A stretch of 18,304 nt of DNA from Collinsella sp. (GTDB lineage: Bacteria > Actinomycetota > Coriobacteriia > Coriobacteriales > Coriobacteriaceae), in assembly GCA_019424965.1 (NCBI GenBank), contig JAHYYL010000005.1, positions 1 through 18,304 of the forward strand. Reading direction: 5' to 3'. The notes beneath the pieces were generated by a model. The model had not been told where the DNA came from. It made no database searches and was given only the letters and a program-made list of their open reading frames with translations. Below are positions 1 to 6,380 of the stretch, piece after piece. The position numbers were made by a program, and so were the translations under genes. The number at the start of each line of letters is the position of its first letter. Position 1 is the first letter of the stretch.

Positions 1-860
1 GGGCCAGACTGGTTCATGGTGATGAACGGCAGGTTGATGGTGGACTGCTGGGCTGCGGAGAGCTCCTTCTTGGCGTTCTCGGCGGCCTCCTTCAGACGCT
101 GCAGGGCCATGGGGTCCTGACGCAGGTCGACACCGTTCTCCTGCTGGAACTTATCGGCCATCCAGTCGATGACGCGCTGATCCCAGTCGTCGCCGCCCAG
201 GTGGTTGTCGCCCGAGGTGGACAGAACCTCAAACACGCCGTCGGCGAGGTCGAGGATGGAGACGTCGAAGGTGCCGCCGCCCAGGTCGAAGACCAGGATG
301 CGCTGGTCGGTGCCCTGCTTGTCCAGGCCATAGGCAAGAGCAGCAGCAGTCGGCTCGTTGACGATACGCTTGACGTTGAGGCCGGCGATCTTACCGGCGT
401 CCTTGGTGGCCTGACGCTGGGCGTCGTTGAAGTAGGCCGGGACGGTGATGACGGCGTCGGTGACGGTCTCGCCCAGATACTTCTCGGCGTCAGCCTTCAT
501 CTTGGCGAGCGTCATGGCGCTCACCTGCTCGGCGGTGTAATCCTTGCCCTCGATATCGACGACGGCACGGCCACCCTGGCCCTCCTTGACCTCATACGGC
601 ACGGTCTTGATCTCGGAGGTGCACTCGGAGTACTTGCGGCCCATGAAGCGCTTGATGGAGAACACGGTGTTCTTGGGGTTGGTGACAGCCTGGTTCTTAG
701 CGGCCTTACCCACGACGCGGTCGCCGTCGGCACGGAAGCCCACGACGGACGGGGTGGTGCGGTCGCCCTCGGCGTTCACGATAATGGTCGGAGAACCGCC
801 CTCGAGAACGGCCATTGCGGAGTTAGTAGTACCAAGGTCGATACCAAGAATCTTACTCAT
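1..860 (-). CDS. dnaK: Molecular chaperone DnaK (Hsp70), N-terminal part; runs off the left edge
   Basis: ATP-dependent cytosolic chaperone that, with DnaJ and GrpE, binds and releases unfolded proteins. The minus-strand reading begins MSKILGIDLGTTNS, the Hsp70 phosphate-1 loop. Further motifs are VPAYFNDAQRQAT, NEPTAAALAYG near residue 170 and the phosphate-2 loop DLGGGTFDVS near residue 183. About 286 of the roughly 630 residues usual for the family are present, all within the nucleotide-binding domain; the substrate-binding domain lies outside the window. The ATG at 860 is preceded by a purine-rich GAGAGGGA ribosome binding site. Codon choice is strongly biased, as expected for an abundant protein. 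I found neither a CIRCE nor a clean HAIR operator upstream, so its heat-shock control is not visible here. Identity is secure. Confidence 0.97.
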   Translation of the reverse strand, partial: MSKILGIDLGTTNSAMAVLEGGSPTIIVNAEGDRTTPSVVGFRADGDRVVGKAAKNQAVTNPKNTVFSIKRFMGRKYSECTSEIKTVPYEVKEGQGGRAVVDIEGKDYTAEQVSAMTLAKMKADAEKYLGETVTDAVITVPAYFNDAQRQATKDAGKIAGLNVKRIVNEPTAAALAYGLDKQGTDQRILVFDLGGGTFDVSILDLADGVFEVLSTSGDNHLGGDDWDQRVIDWMADKFQQENGVDLRQDPMALQRLKEAAENAKKELSAAQQSTINLPFITMNQSG

Positions 861-1134
861 TAGAAATTCCCTCTCTCTTTTGCGTTCGCGCCGCCTCGAC
901 GATCTGTCGCGCGGCGCTTCGGCTTGTCTTTCAGGATGTAGTGTATCCCCTTATGGGCCGGAATATACAAAATCTAAGTCAATTCATATAAGATTTCTTA
1001 TTGCTGAGAGTTTAGGTTCTTAAATGCGCAGGTAGATGCGCTGATTGAGTTCTCGGCAAATCTATTGAGATCTATGTAGAGTTGACTGAGGTGTGAGCCT
1101 GAAGCCGTACAGGGGGCCTTGGAGCGACCCCGGG

Positions 1135-1241
1135 GGAAGCGCGACCCAGTCTGAGCGTAAATTCCGGGACGCAGTTTCCGCCGGGCGGTCCAACCGGAAA
1201 CCGTGTCCCGTTTTGGACGTGGATTACGGGATGCGGTTTCC
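1135..1241. repeat. Two tandem 45-46-bp palindromes (phased repeat family, locus A)
   Basis: Unit 1 (1135-1179) and unit 2 (1196-1241) each have an arm of about 15 nt, a 16-nt centre and the inverted arm. In unit 2 the arms are GGAAACCGTGTCCCG and CGGGATGCGGTTTCC, which pair except at two positions. The gap between units is 16 bp. The same unit, with the same 16-bp gap, occurs three times at 17942-18111, so this is a dispersed repeat family and not a one-off terminator. Confidence 0.8.
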
Positions 1242-1376
1242 GCAAACACGCTCAATCGCCCTATATTTCAAGTCACCTGTAGCTAACATTTGCGCAGCTC
1301 AACGGCCTCACCTGCATGTTTTTTAGTAAGCCGTGGCATACTCGGCGAACGGTATGAAGATGCCGGTCAGAGGGTA

Positions 1377-1404
1377 TTGCAAACGGTCGCTCCCGTGGTA
1401 TGTT
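1377..1404 (+). promoter_or_regulatory. Possible promoter of the ferredoxin gene
   Basis: TTGCAA (1377-1382) and TATGTT (1399-1404) are separated by 16 bp and lie about 60 bp before the start codon. Each matches its sigma-70 consensus at four of six positions. The call is weak, resting on position and spacing only. Confidence 0.35.
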
Positions 1405-1465
1405 TTTGCCCGAATCAAACCGACGCGCATCGCCTGTAGCGTCGGTCAACAGAGAGGAAACTACC

Positions 1466-1651
1466 ATGGCTCATCCCGTAATTGATGCCGACGAGTGCAT
1501 CGCTTGTGGCGTTTGCGTCGACTCCTGCCCCGCTGGCGTTCTGGAGCTCCAGGACGTCGCCACCGTCGCTGACGAGGACTCCTGCGTCGCCTGTGGCGCT
1601 TGCCAGGACGCTTGCCCCGCTGGCGCGATCACCGAGATCGTCGAGGAGTAA
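1466..1651 (+). CDS. Small 2[4Fe-4S] ferredoxin
   Basis: A 61-residue bacterial ferredoxin of the clostridial type, a soluble low-potential electron carrier. Two CxxCxxCxxxCP motifs are visible, CIACGVCVDSCP near residues 11-22 and CVACGACQDACP near residues 40-51, each giving ligands to one [4Fe-4S] cluster with the last cysteine exchanged between clusters. The length is typical of the family. The ATG at 1466 is chosen because AGAGGAAA precedes it and the protein starts right before the first motif; a longer frame back to 1400 has no ribosome binding site. Codon use is very restricted (GCT, GTC, GAC), which suggests high expression. It is monocistronic, closed by a strong terminator. Its redox partner cannot be told from the window, although the hydrogenase maturation genes nearby make hydrogenase a reasonable guess. 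Confidence 0.95.
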   Translation: MAHPVIDADECIACGVCVDSCPAGVLELQDVATVADEDSCVACGACQDACPAGAITEIVEE

Positions 1652-1686
1652 CAACTCCCGCACTTGCACACTCAAAAGTACACCGT

Positions 1687-1736
1687 GCACAAAAAAGGAG
1701 GCCTCCGCATCGCCGCGGAGGCCTCCTTTTTTGTGC
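1687..1736. terminator. Strong bidirectional intrinsic terminator between ferredoxin and niaR
   Basis: A perfect 22-bp stem (1687-1708 with 1715-1736) encloses the 6-nt loop ATCGCC. The stem has a GGAGGCCTCCGC core and ends in A6 on one side and T6 on the other, so it gives a GC-rich hairpin followed by a U tract on either strand. It ends the ferredoxin transcript and can also stop the convergent NAD operon transcript. Confidence 0.93.
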
Positions 1737-1773
1737 GGATAACCAATTAGGCACCATCGCAGGTTGAGCTCAC

Positions 1774-1888
1774 GTCAGCGAAAACGTCCCTAAGCGAGCA
1801 AGGTGACGTGAAAGAGGAGGGAAGCGTACTTTGGTACGCGACCGACGATTGAACGTCAGATTGCCGCTTAGGGACGTTTGCAGCATCG
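1774..1888 (+). ncRNA. Candidate structured RNA element, copy 1 (115 nt, triple tandem-GA rod)
   Basis: A 98-nt rod (1782-1879) is flanked by GTCAGCGA on the 5' side and GCAGCATCG on the 3' side. The outer stem is 15 perfect bp (1782-1796 with 1865-1879). After an unpaired A and a short middle stem come two conserved strands, TGAAAGAGGAGG (1809-1820) and CCGACGATTGAA (1842-1853), then an apical stem GCGTAC/GTACGC with a TTTG loop. The conserved strands pair antiparallel as W-C pairs plus three GA/AG tandems. A second copy at 15912-16026 keeps flanks, lengths and internal strands while the stems differ. The plus strand is proposed as the RNA strand because the other strand would place unfavourable TC/CT mismatches there. 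It sits 1 bp from the niaR stop codon. Its function is unknown to me, and a DNA-level repeat is the alternative. Confidence 0.6.
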
Positions 1889-1889
1889 G

Positions 1890-2435
1890 CTACGACAGAT
1901 CGTCCTCGTAGGGCATCAGGTCTGCCAAATAGCCTTTCTCTTTGAGCATCGCCTCAATCTCGTCGAGGGTCTGCTCGTCCTCCGCCGCGATGCGATGGAA
2001 GTGGTAGCCGCTCGTCACCGTTAGTAGTGGAAAGCTCTTGCCGCTCTCGATATCGTGCAGGTAGCGCTCAACATCGCGACGATTGCGGATGTCCAGGTCG
2101 GCCGTGATCTTGCCGTACACACGATGGTTGACGATCACGTTGAGCACGGCGCCACCCGCGTCGACGATACTCGTAAGCTCGTCGCCCGCCTGCTCCACGC
2201 CGTGGCGCACCTTAACAAGACGCGTGGGCACGGCGGGGCTACTCGCGGCTTCCTGCAGCACGTAGCCGCGGTTGGTCGCCACGATATCGTGCCCATCGGC
2301 ACGCAACAGGGCAATATCCTGAACCACGACCTGACGGCTCACGCCAACCTCGCGGGCAAGTGCGCTGCCCGAAACGGGCTCCTTGGCTCCTTCGAGCACG
2401 CCCATGATGGCACGGCGACGCTCGCGGGCGTTCAT
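1890..2435 (-). CDS. niaR: NiaR-type niacin-responsive transcriptional repressor (HTH_11 + 3H domain)
   Basis: A 181-residue cytosolic DNA-binding protein that represses NAD synthesis or niacin uptake genes when nicotinic acid is available. Residues 3-60 form a winged helix-turn-helix of the HTH_11 (BirA-like) type, with SGSALAREVGVSRQVVVQDI as the recognition part. From about residue 72 follows the 3H domain, with its conserved histidines in NHRVYG, YLHDIESGKSFPLLT and GYHFHRI; these are the family's metal or ligand site. It is the last gene of the operon: its ATG shares a base with the nadC stop (TAATG), so it is translationally coupled. A repressor in the same operon as its targets suggests autoregulation through the dyad at 5798-5841. 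The family call is firm, and nicotinic acid as ligand is inferred from the family and context. Confidence 0.9.
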   Translation of the reverse strand: MNARERRRAIMGVLEGAKEPVSGSALAREVGVSRQVVVQDIALLRADGHDIVATNRGYVLQEAASSPAVPTRLVKVRHGVEQAGDELTSIVDAGGAVLNVIVNHRVYGKITADLDIRNRRDVERYLHDIESGKSFPLLTVTSGYHFHRIAAEDEQTLDEIEAMLKEKGYLADLMPYEDDLS

Positions 2436-3295
2436 TATTTACCGTCCAGCAGACGCAGGTGCTTAAGCGAGAGGTCGAGGATCGGCGCAGAGTGCGTCAG
2501 GGCGCCCGAGCTAATATAGTCGACACCCAGATCGGCCAGGGCGCGAATGTTGCTGGCGTCCACGTTGCCCGAGCACTCGGTCTTGGCGCGGCCATCGATA
2601 AGCTCAATCGCGGCAGCCATGTCGTCGTGGGTCATGTTGTCGAACATGATGGTGTCGGCGCCGGATTCCACGGCCTCGCGCACCATGTCCAGGTTCTCGC
2701 ACTCGATCTCGACCGTCGTGGTAAACGATGCATGGGCGCGCGCCATCTCGATCGCACGCATCACGCCGCCGGCGGCGTCGATGTGGTTGTCCTTGAGCAT
2801 GACGGCCGTCGACAGGTTGTAACGGTGGTTGCTGCCGCCGCCGATCTCGACCGCGGCCTTCTCGAAGACGCGCATGCCCGGCGTGGTCTTGCGCGTGTCG
2901 ACGAGCACGGTCTTGGTGCCCTCGAGCACCGCAGCCATTCTGTGTGTATAGGTAGCGATACCGCTCATGCGCTGCAGGTAGTTGAGCGCCACGCGCTCGC
3001 CCGAAAGCAGCACGCGCGCATCGCCGCGCACCTGGCCCACGTGGTCGCCGGCGTGCACCTCGTCACCGTCGGCAACATCAAACAGCACCGAGCTCTGCGA
3101 ATCCAGCAGCTCAAAGGTGCGAGCGAACACATCCAGGCCGGCGATGATGCCATCGGCCTTGGCGATAAGCTCCACCGTGGCGGGACGCGCCGTGGGGCAC
3201 ACGCTCGCCGTGCTCACGTCCTCAAAGGTAATGTCCTCGCGCAGAGCCTGCAGAATCAGATCATCGACGACGAGTTTCATGGTAATGGGATTCAT
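2435..3295 (-). CDS. nadC: Nicotinate-nucleotide pyrophosphorylase (quinolinate phosphoribosyltransferase)
   Basis: Converts quinolinate and PRPP to nicotinate mononucleotide, CO2 and diphosphate, the third step of de novo NAD synthesis. The 286-residue length is normal. Signature segments are RKTTPGMRVFEKAAVEIGGG, HRYNLSTAVMLKDNH, VEIECEN, DTIMFDNM and the C-terminal SGALTHSAPILDLSLK, which together carry the substrate-binding arginines, lysines and histidine and the acidic residues of the barrel. The ATG at 3295 is preceded by GAGGAGT, which lies across the nadB stop codon, so the two genes are nearly contiguous (3-bp gap). A second ATG five codons in (MKLVV) is a possible alternative start. 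The downstream end overlaps niaR by one base. Confidence 0.96.
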   Translation of the reverse strand: MNPITMKLVVDDLILQALREDITFEDVSTASVCPTARPATVELIAKADGIIAGLDVFARTFELLDSQSSVLFDVADGDEVHAGDHVGQVRGDARVLLSGERVALNYLQRMSGIATYTHRMAAVLEGTKTVLVDTRKTTPGMRVFEKAAVEIGGGSNHRYNLSTAVMLKDNHIDAAGGVMRAIEMARAHASFTTTVEIECENLDMVREAVESGADTIMFDNMTHDDMAAAIELIDGRAKTECSGNVDASNIRALADLGVDYISSGALTHSAPILDLSLKHLRLLDGK

Positions 3296-3298
3296 GGT

Positions 3299-4675
3299 CT
3301 ACTCCTCCACGGCCTGCGTGCCGGCGGCACGGGCCAAATCATCGATTGCCAGGGTGTCGGCGCTCAGGGCGCGATGACGGCCATCGAGCACGGGATCGCC
3401 CGCCTGCTCCACGGCCAGCGACTCGCCGGTACGCATGTACCACGCGGCGCGACGACCCCAGACCAGCGCCTCGAGCAGGCTGTTTGATGCAAGGCGGTTC
3501 TTGCCGTGAACGCCGTTGCAAGCCGTCTCGCCCGCGGCGTAGAGCTCGGGCATCGAGGTGCGGCCGTCCTTGTCGACCCATACGCCGCCCATAAAGTAGT
3601 GCTGCGTGGGCGTAACGGGGATGGGCTCGTCCAAGATGTCGCGGCCGTCCTCCAGGCAGCGCGCGCGAATGTTGGCAAAGTGCCCAGTCACCACGTCGCG
3701 CTCGACGGGGGCAAAGCTCAGCCACTCGTGCTCGGTGCCGTCCTGCTTCATCTGCTCGCGGATGGCGGCAGCGACAACGTCGCGCGGCTGCAACTCGTCG
3801 GTAAAACGCTCGCCGGCGGCATTGAGCAGAATCGCGCCCTCACCGCGGCAGCTCTCGCTGATCAGGAACGTACGGCCCGGCTGCGGCGAGAACAGGCCCG
3901 TGGGATGGATCTGCACGTAGTCCAGGTGCTCCATCTTAATGCCGTGCTCCTGCGCGATGTAGCAGGCGTCGCCCGTGAGCTGCGGGTAGTTGGTCGAATG
4001 GTCGTATACGCCACCGATGCCGCCCGTCGCCCACAGCGTATGGCGGGCATGGATCTTAAACGGCTTACCGACATGCACGCCCTCAGCGGCATTTGCCAGC
4101 TCGTCGGCGGGGCGAGCTGAATCGTCCTCGTCCACGACAACAGCGACGGCACCAGTGCACACCGTGGCCCCATCGCGCTCGGCCGTCAGGATGTCGGTCA
4201 TGGCAACGTGTTCGAGAATCTGCACGTTGTCCAGCTTGCGGACGGCCTGAAGCAGCTTGGTCGTAATCTCCTTGCCCGTAATGTCGGCATGGAAGGCAAT
4301 GCGCGGACGGCTGTGCGCGCCCTCGCGGGTAAAGTCGAGGCCGCCATCGGCCTTGCGCTCAAAATCCACGCCCATCGCTAGCAGGTCGTTGATGACCGAG
4401 CGGCTCGAGCGGATCATGATGTCGACGCTCTCGCGGCGGTTCTCGTAATGGCCGGCGTGCATGGTGTCCTCAAAGAAGGCATCGTAGTCCGAGCCCTCGG
4501 GCAGCACGCAGATGCCGCCCTGCGCGAGCATCGAATCGCACTCGTCGACCGCGCCCTTGGAGAGCATGATCACGCGCGTGCTCGTCGGCAGGTTGAGCGC
4601 CGCGTACAGGCCCGCTACGCCGCAGCCGGCAATGACGACGCCGCACTCCATATCGAGGTATTGCTTGGTTTCCAC
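3299..4675 (-). CDS. nadB: L-aspartate oxidase, short form
   Basis: FAD enzyme that oxidises L-aspartate to iminoaspartate, the substrate of NadA. The N-terminus has the Rossmann dinucleotide motif VVIAGCGVAGLYAALNLP (G17, G19, G22). Other family marks are MLAQGGICV, GAHSRPRIAFHADITGKEI, ATGGIGGVY, the HPTGLF segment, SRGEG-type SCRGEGAILL, and GVHGKNRLASNSLLEALVWG near the C-terminus. I chose the GTG at 4675 because GGGAGAGGA lies 6 nt before it and the Rossmann motif then begins at the usual distance; an ATG at 4702 is the alternative. At 458 residues the protein ends soon after the SNSLLEALV signature and so lacks the C-terminal helical extension of the E. coli-type enzyme (about 540 residues). 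Such short forms are known in other Gram-positives. Confidence 0.94.
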   Translation of the reverse strand: METKQYLDMECGVVIAGCGVAGLYAALNLPTSTRVIMLSKGAVDECDSMLAQGGICVLPEGSDYDAFFEDTMHAGHYENRRESVDIMIRSSRSVINDLLAMGVDFERKADGGLDFTREGAHSRPRIAFHADITGKEITTKLLQAVRKLDNVQILEHVAMTDILTAERDGATVCTGAVAVVVDEDDSARPADELANAAEGVHVGKPFKIHARHTLWATGGIGGVYDHSTNYPQLTGDACYIAQEHGIKMEHLDYVQIHPTGLFSPQPGRTFLISESCRGEGAILLNAAGERFTDELQPRDVVAAAIREQMKQDGTEHEWLSFAPVERDVVTGHFANIRARCLEDGRDILDEPIPVTPTQHYFMGGVWVDKDGRTSMPELYAAGETACNGVHGKNRLASNSLLEALVWGRRAAWYMRTGESLAVEQAGDPVLDGRHRALSADTLAIDDLARAAGTQAVEE

Positions 4676-4692
4676 AGGAATCCTCTCCCTTG

Positions 4693-4727
4693 AATGTGAC
4701 ATAAGAAACCGTCCCTCATGCCACATT
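4693..4727 (-). repeat. nadA-nadB intergenic inverted repeat
   Basis: 10-nt arms (4693-4702 and 4718-4727, one mismatch) enclose 15 nt that contain GAGGGACGG on the coding strand. It lies between nadA and the chosen nadB start, with no T run. The alternative ATG of nadB (4702) is the last base triplet of one arm, so if that start were used, the hairpin would cover it. Confidence 0.55.
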
Positions 4728-4730
4728 GTT

Positions 4731-5756
4731 CTAGCGTGCTGCGTACTCGAGCATGCGGTCGAGCGTAAGTTTGGCCTGGTCGGCAGCCTCGTCCGACACG
4801 CCGATCTGCACCTCGCCCTCACCCGTCTCCAGGCAGCGCACGAGCTTTTCGAGCGTGATGAGATCCATGTTGACGCAGGTGGGCTGCACCGCGGGGAAGT
4901 AGAACTTCTTGCCGGCGCCCTGGCAGCGGCGCTCGAGCTCGTAGAGCACACCGCGGACCGTCACGATAATGAACTCGCTCGCGTCCGACTCCTCGGCGTA
5001 CTTGATAATGCCGGCGGTGGAGCCGATGTAGTCGGCCTCGGCCAGGACGTCGGCCTTGCACTCGGGATGCGCCAGCACGAGCGCGTCGGGGTGGGCCTCC
5101 GTCGCGTCGACGATCTGCTCGACGGTGATGATGTGATGGCGCGGGCAGTAGCCGTTGTTGAGGATGACGTGCTTTTGCGGCACCTGCTCGGCTACAAAAC
5201 GGCCCAGGTTTTGGTCGGGAATGAACAGGATATGCTGCTGCGGCAGCTCGGACACGATCTTAACGGCGTTGGAGCTGGTGACGCACACGTCGCTCCAGCT
5301 CTTGATCTCGACCGTGGAGTTGACGTAGCAGACCACGGCCAGGTCGTCGCCGTACTCGGTGCGCGCCGCGTCGACCGTCTCGCGCTTGACCATGTGAGCC
5401 ATGGGGCAGTCCGCGCCCGGCTCGGGCAGCAGCACGGTCTTGGTGGGGTTGAGCAGCTTGGCACTCTCGCCCATAAACTCCACGCCGCACAGCACGATGG
5501 TCTGCTGCGGCAGGCTCTTGGCGAGTTTTGCCAGGTAGAAGCTGTCGCCGACGTAATCGGCAACGGCTTGGACCTCGGGCGCCACGTAATAGTGTGCCAG
5601 GATCACCGCGTCACGTTGGGTTTTTAGTTGCTGAATAGCCTCGACGAGCTCTGCGGGCACCAGTGCCGCGCGCTCCGTTGCCGTCGTTGCCGATGCTAGG
5701 CCGGCCGCGATATCGCGTGCAAGCTCCGACGCATCCATGTTCGCGCTCTGTGCCAT
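4731..5756 (-). CDS. nadA: Quinolinate synthase A, [4Fe-4S] enzyme
   Basis: Condenses iminoaspartate with dihydroxyacetone phosphate to quinolinate. The 341-residue protein carries the family segments AVILAHYYVAPEVQAVADY near residue 50, ADYVGDSFYLAKLA, CGVEFMGESAK, PEPGADCPMA, YVNSTVEIKSWSDVCVTSSN, IPDQNLGRFVA and NNGYCPRHH. The three cluster cysteines are read as C90, C204 and C294 (in PTCVNMDL); the 90-residue distance between the last two fits the family. The ATG at 5756 follows AGAGGGG; a TTG one codon upstream is less likely. It is the first gene of the operon, transcribed from the promoter at 5792-5820 under the dyad, and precedes nadB by 55 bp. Confidence 0.96.
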   Translation of the reverse strand: MAQSANMDASELARDIAAGLASATTATERAALVPAELVEAIQQLKTQRDAVILAHYYVAPEVQAVADYVGDSFYLAKLAKSLPQQTIVLCGVEFMGESAKLLNPTKTVLLPEPGADCPMAHMVKRETVDAARTEYGDDLAVVCYVNSTVEIKSWSDVCVTSSNAVKIVSELPQQHILFIPDQNLGRFVAEQVPQKHVILNNGYCPRHHIITVEQIVDATEAHPDALVLAHPECKADVLAEADYIGSTAGIIKYAEESDASEFIIVTVRGVLYELERRCQGAGKKFYFPAVQPTCVNMDLITLEKLVRCLETGEGEVQIGVSDEAADQAKLTLDRMLEYAAR

Positions 5757-5791
5757 CAAGGCCCCTCTCTTTTGGCGAATCTTGGGGCTTT

Positions 5792-5820
5792 AGTATGACA
5801 CCTAGGTTTACAGCTGACAA
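5792..5820 (-). promoter_or_regulatory. Promoter of the nadA-nadB-nadC-niaR operon
   Basis: On the minus strand TTGTCA (5820-5815) and CATACT (5797-5792) are separated by exactly 17 bp, about 36 bp before the nadA start. The -35 hexamer sits at the centre of the 44-bp dyad, so a protein bound there would block RNA polymerase. Confidence 0.6.
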
Positions 5821-5841
5821 GACAGCTGTAAACCTAGGTGT
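5798..5841. promoter_or_regulatory. 44-bp perfect dyad, likely NiaR operator
   Basis: Two perfect 19-nt arms, ACACCTAGGTTTACAGCTG (5798-5816) and its inverse (5823-5841), flank 6 nt. The dyad overlaps the nadA promoter. The operon encodes one regulator, NiaR, which is the natural ligand of the site. The inner part, ACAGCTGTCTTGTCAGCTGT on the minus strand, resembles what I remember of published NiaR palindromes, but I cannot verify this. The site is longer than one winged-helix dimer needs, so it may hold two dimers. Confidence 0.75.
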
Positions 5842-5869
5842 AAAGTTGAAATAAAGATTCAATCTTGGA

Positions 5870-5920
5870 GCGGGTCCGTTTTCGAACTAGCAAGCTGAGG
5901 ACAGCCGAAAATGGACCCGC
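5870..5920. repeat. 51-bp inverted repeat next to the nad operator
   Basis: Arms GCGGGTCCGTTTTCG (5870-5884) and CGAAAATGGACCCGC (5906-5920) pair at 14 of 15 positions around a 21-nt centre. No T tract follows, so it is not an obvious terminator. It may be a dispersed repeat or the end of a small mobile element. Confidence 0.6.
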
Positions 5921-5966
5921 CCCATGATTCGGGCAGCCCGTTTTGTCCTGGACCAAGGGGCAGTGC

Positions 5967-6167
5967 TCAAAAAGGGCCAAATATGAGTACTGTCACCAAA
6001 TTAGTAGCATCGATTTTCCGGTCCAGAGCAGCAAAATCGCCTTGTTTGGAGCCCGATCGCGACTCTGAAGAACGAAAATCGATGCACTTTTGGCCTCTGG
6101 CACCGATTTTTGAGGCCATTTGGCTGCCACCAAACTGGTAACAGTACTCATATTTGGCCCTTTTTGA
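5967..6167. repeat. 201-bp element with perfect 27-nt terminal inverted repeats (MITE-like)
   Basis: The first 27 nt (5967-5993, starting TCAAAAAGGGCCAAATATGA) are exactly inverted at 6141-6167. Pairing continues inward (ACCA with TGGT), and an internal inverted pair ATCGATTTTC/GAAAATCGAT lies at 6008-6017 and 6075-6084. There is no coding capacity and I see no target-site duplication. A non-autonomous transposable element or a repeated structured sequence would both fit. Confidence 0.6.
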
Positions 6168-6380
6168 CCACCGGGTTTCCGGCAGGCCCCAAAAGCGGGC
6201 CCGAATCGCTCGATCCGGGCCCGCTGGGGGTAGCGAGCACAATCGAGGTGTAAGAAGCAAGAGAGGGCCATCGCCTAGAATCGTCAGCGCCTAGATATTC
6301 AACGAGAGGAAAGACAATGGTCCGCAGCGACATGCTACCCCAGCCGGACCGGGGGCTCGGCCTCGACCGGCCCCAGACCG

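Larger units (their letters stand above)
861..1465. other. Intergenic region between divergent dnaK and ferredoxin genes
   Basis: 605 bp without a supported gene. The part next to dnaK (about 955-1020) is AT-rich and must hold the dnaK promoter, but no -35/-10 pair with good spacing could be picked. Two TTGAG hexamer starts lie 20 bp apart (1045 and 1065) in the same orientation. Two phased palindromes lie at 1135-1241, and a weak promoter for the ferredoxin lies at 1377-1404. Open frames here lack recognisable protein features and are taken as chance. Confidence 0.6.
5757..6316. other. Intergenic repeat-rich region upstream of nadA
   Basis: 560 bp with no supported gene. It holds the nadA leader, promoter and dyad (5757-5841), an inverted repeat at 5870-5920, a 201-bp inverted-repeat element at 5967-6167, a 10-bp hairpin AGCGGGCCCG/CGGGCCCGCT with a 12-nt loop at 6194-6225, and a direct repeat CGCCTAGA at 6272 and 6288 (16-bp period). 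Open frames here arise only from the repeated sequence. Confidence 0.7.

Noticed and set aside
201..863. Long plus-strand open frame opposite dnaK
   Set aside because: It is the reverse-strand shadow of the dnaK coding region; its composition is typical of an antisense frame in GC-rich DNA and the opposite strand has clear Hsp70 motifs.
861..1100. CIRCE or HAIR heat-shock operator upstream of dnaK
   Set aside because: Neither TTAGCACTC-N9-GAGTGCTAA nor CTTGAGT-N7-ACTCAAG is present; only two same-direction TTGAG motifs 20 bp apart were seen, which is too little.
1782..1879. Integron attC site or simple terminator for the 98-nt hairpin
   Set aside because: No integron core sites flank it and no T run follows; two unrelated stem sequences with conserved internal strands do not fit either explanation.
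2459..3487. 342-codon plus-strand frame across nadC and nadB
   Set aside because: It lies antisense to two clearly identified genes, crosses their junction and shows no domain or ribosome binding site.
5967..6260. Minus-strand frame of 97 codons upstream of the IS remnant
   Set aside because: It is a translation of the 201-bp inverted repeat, with no start signal and no protein-like pattern.
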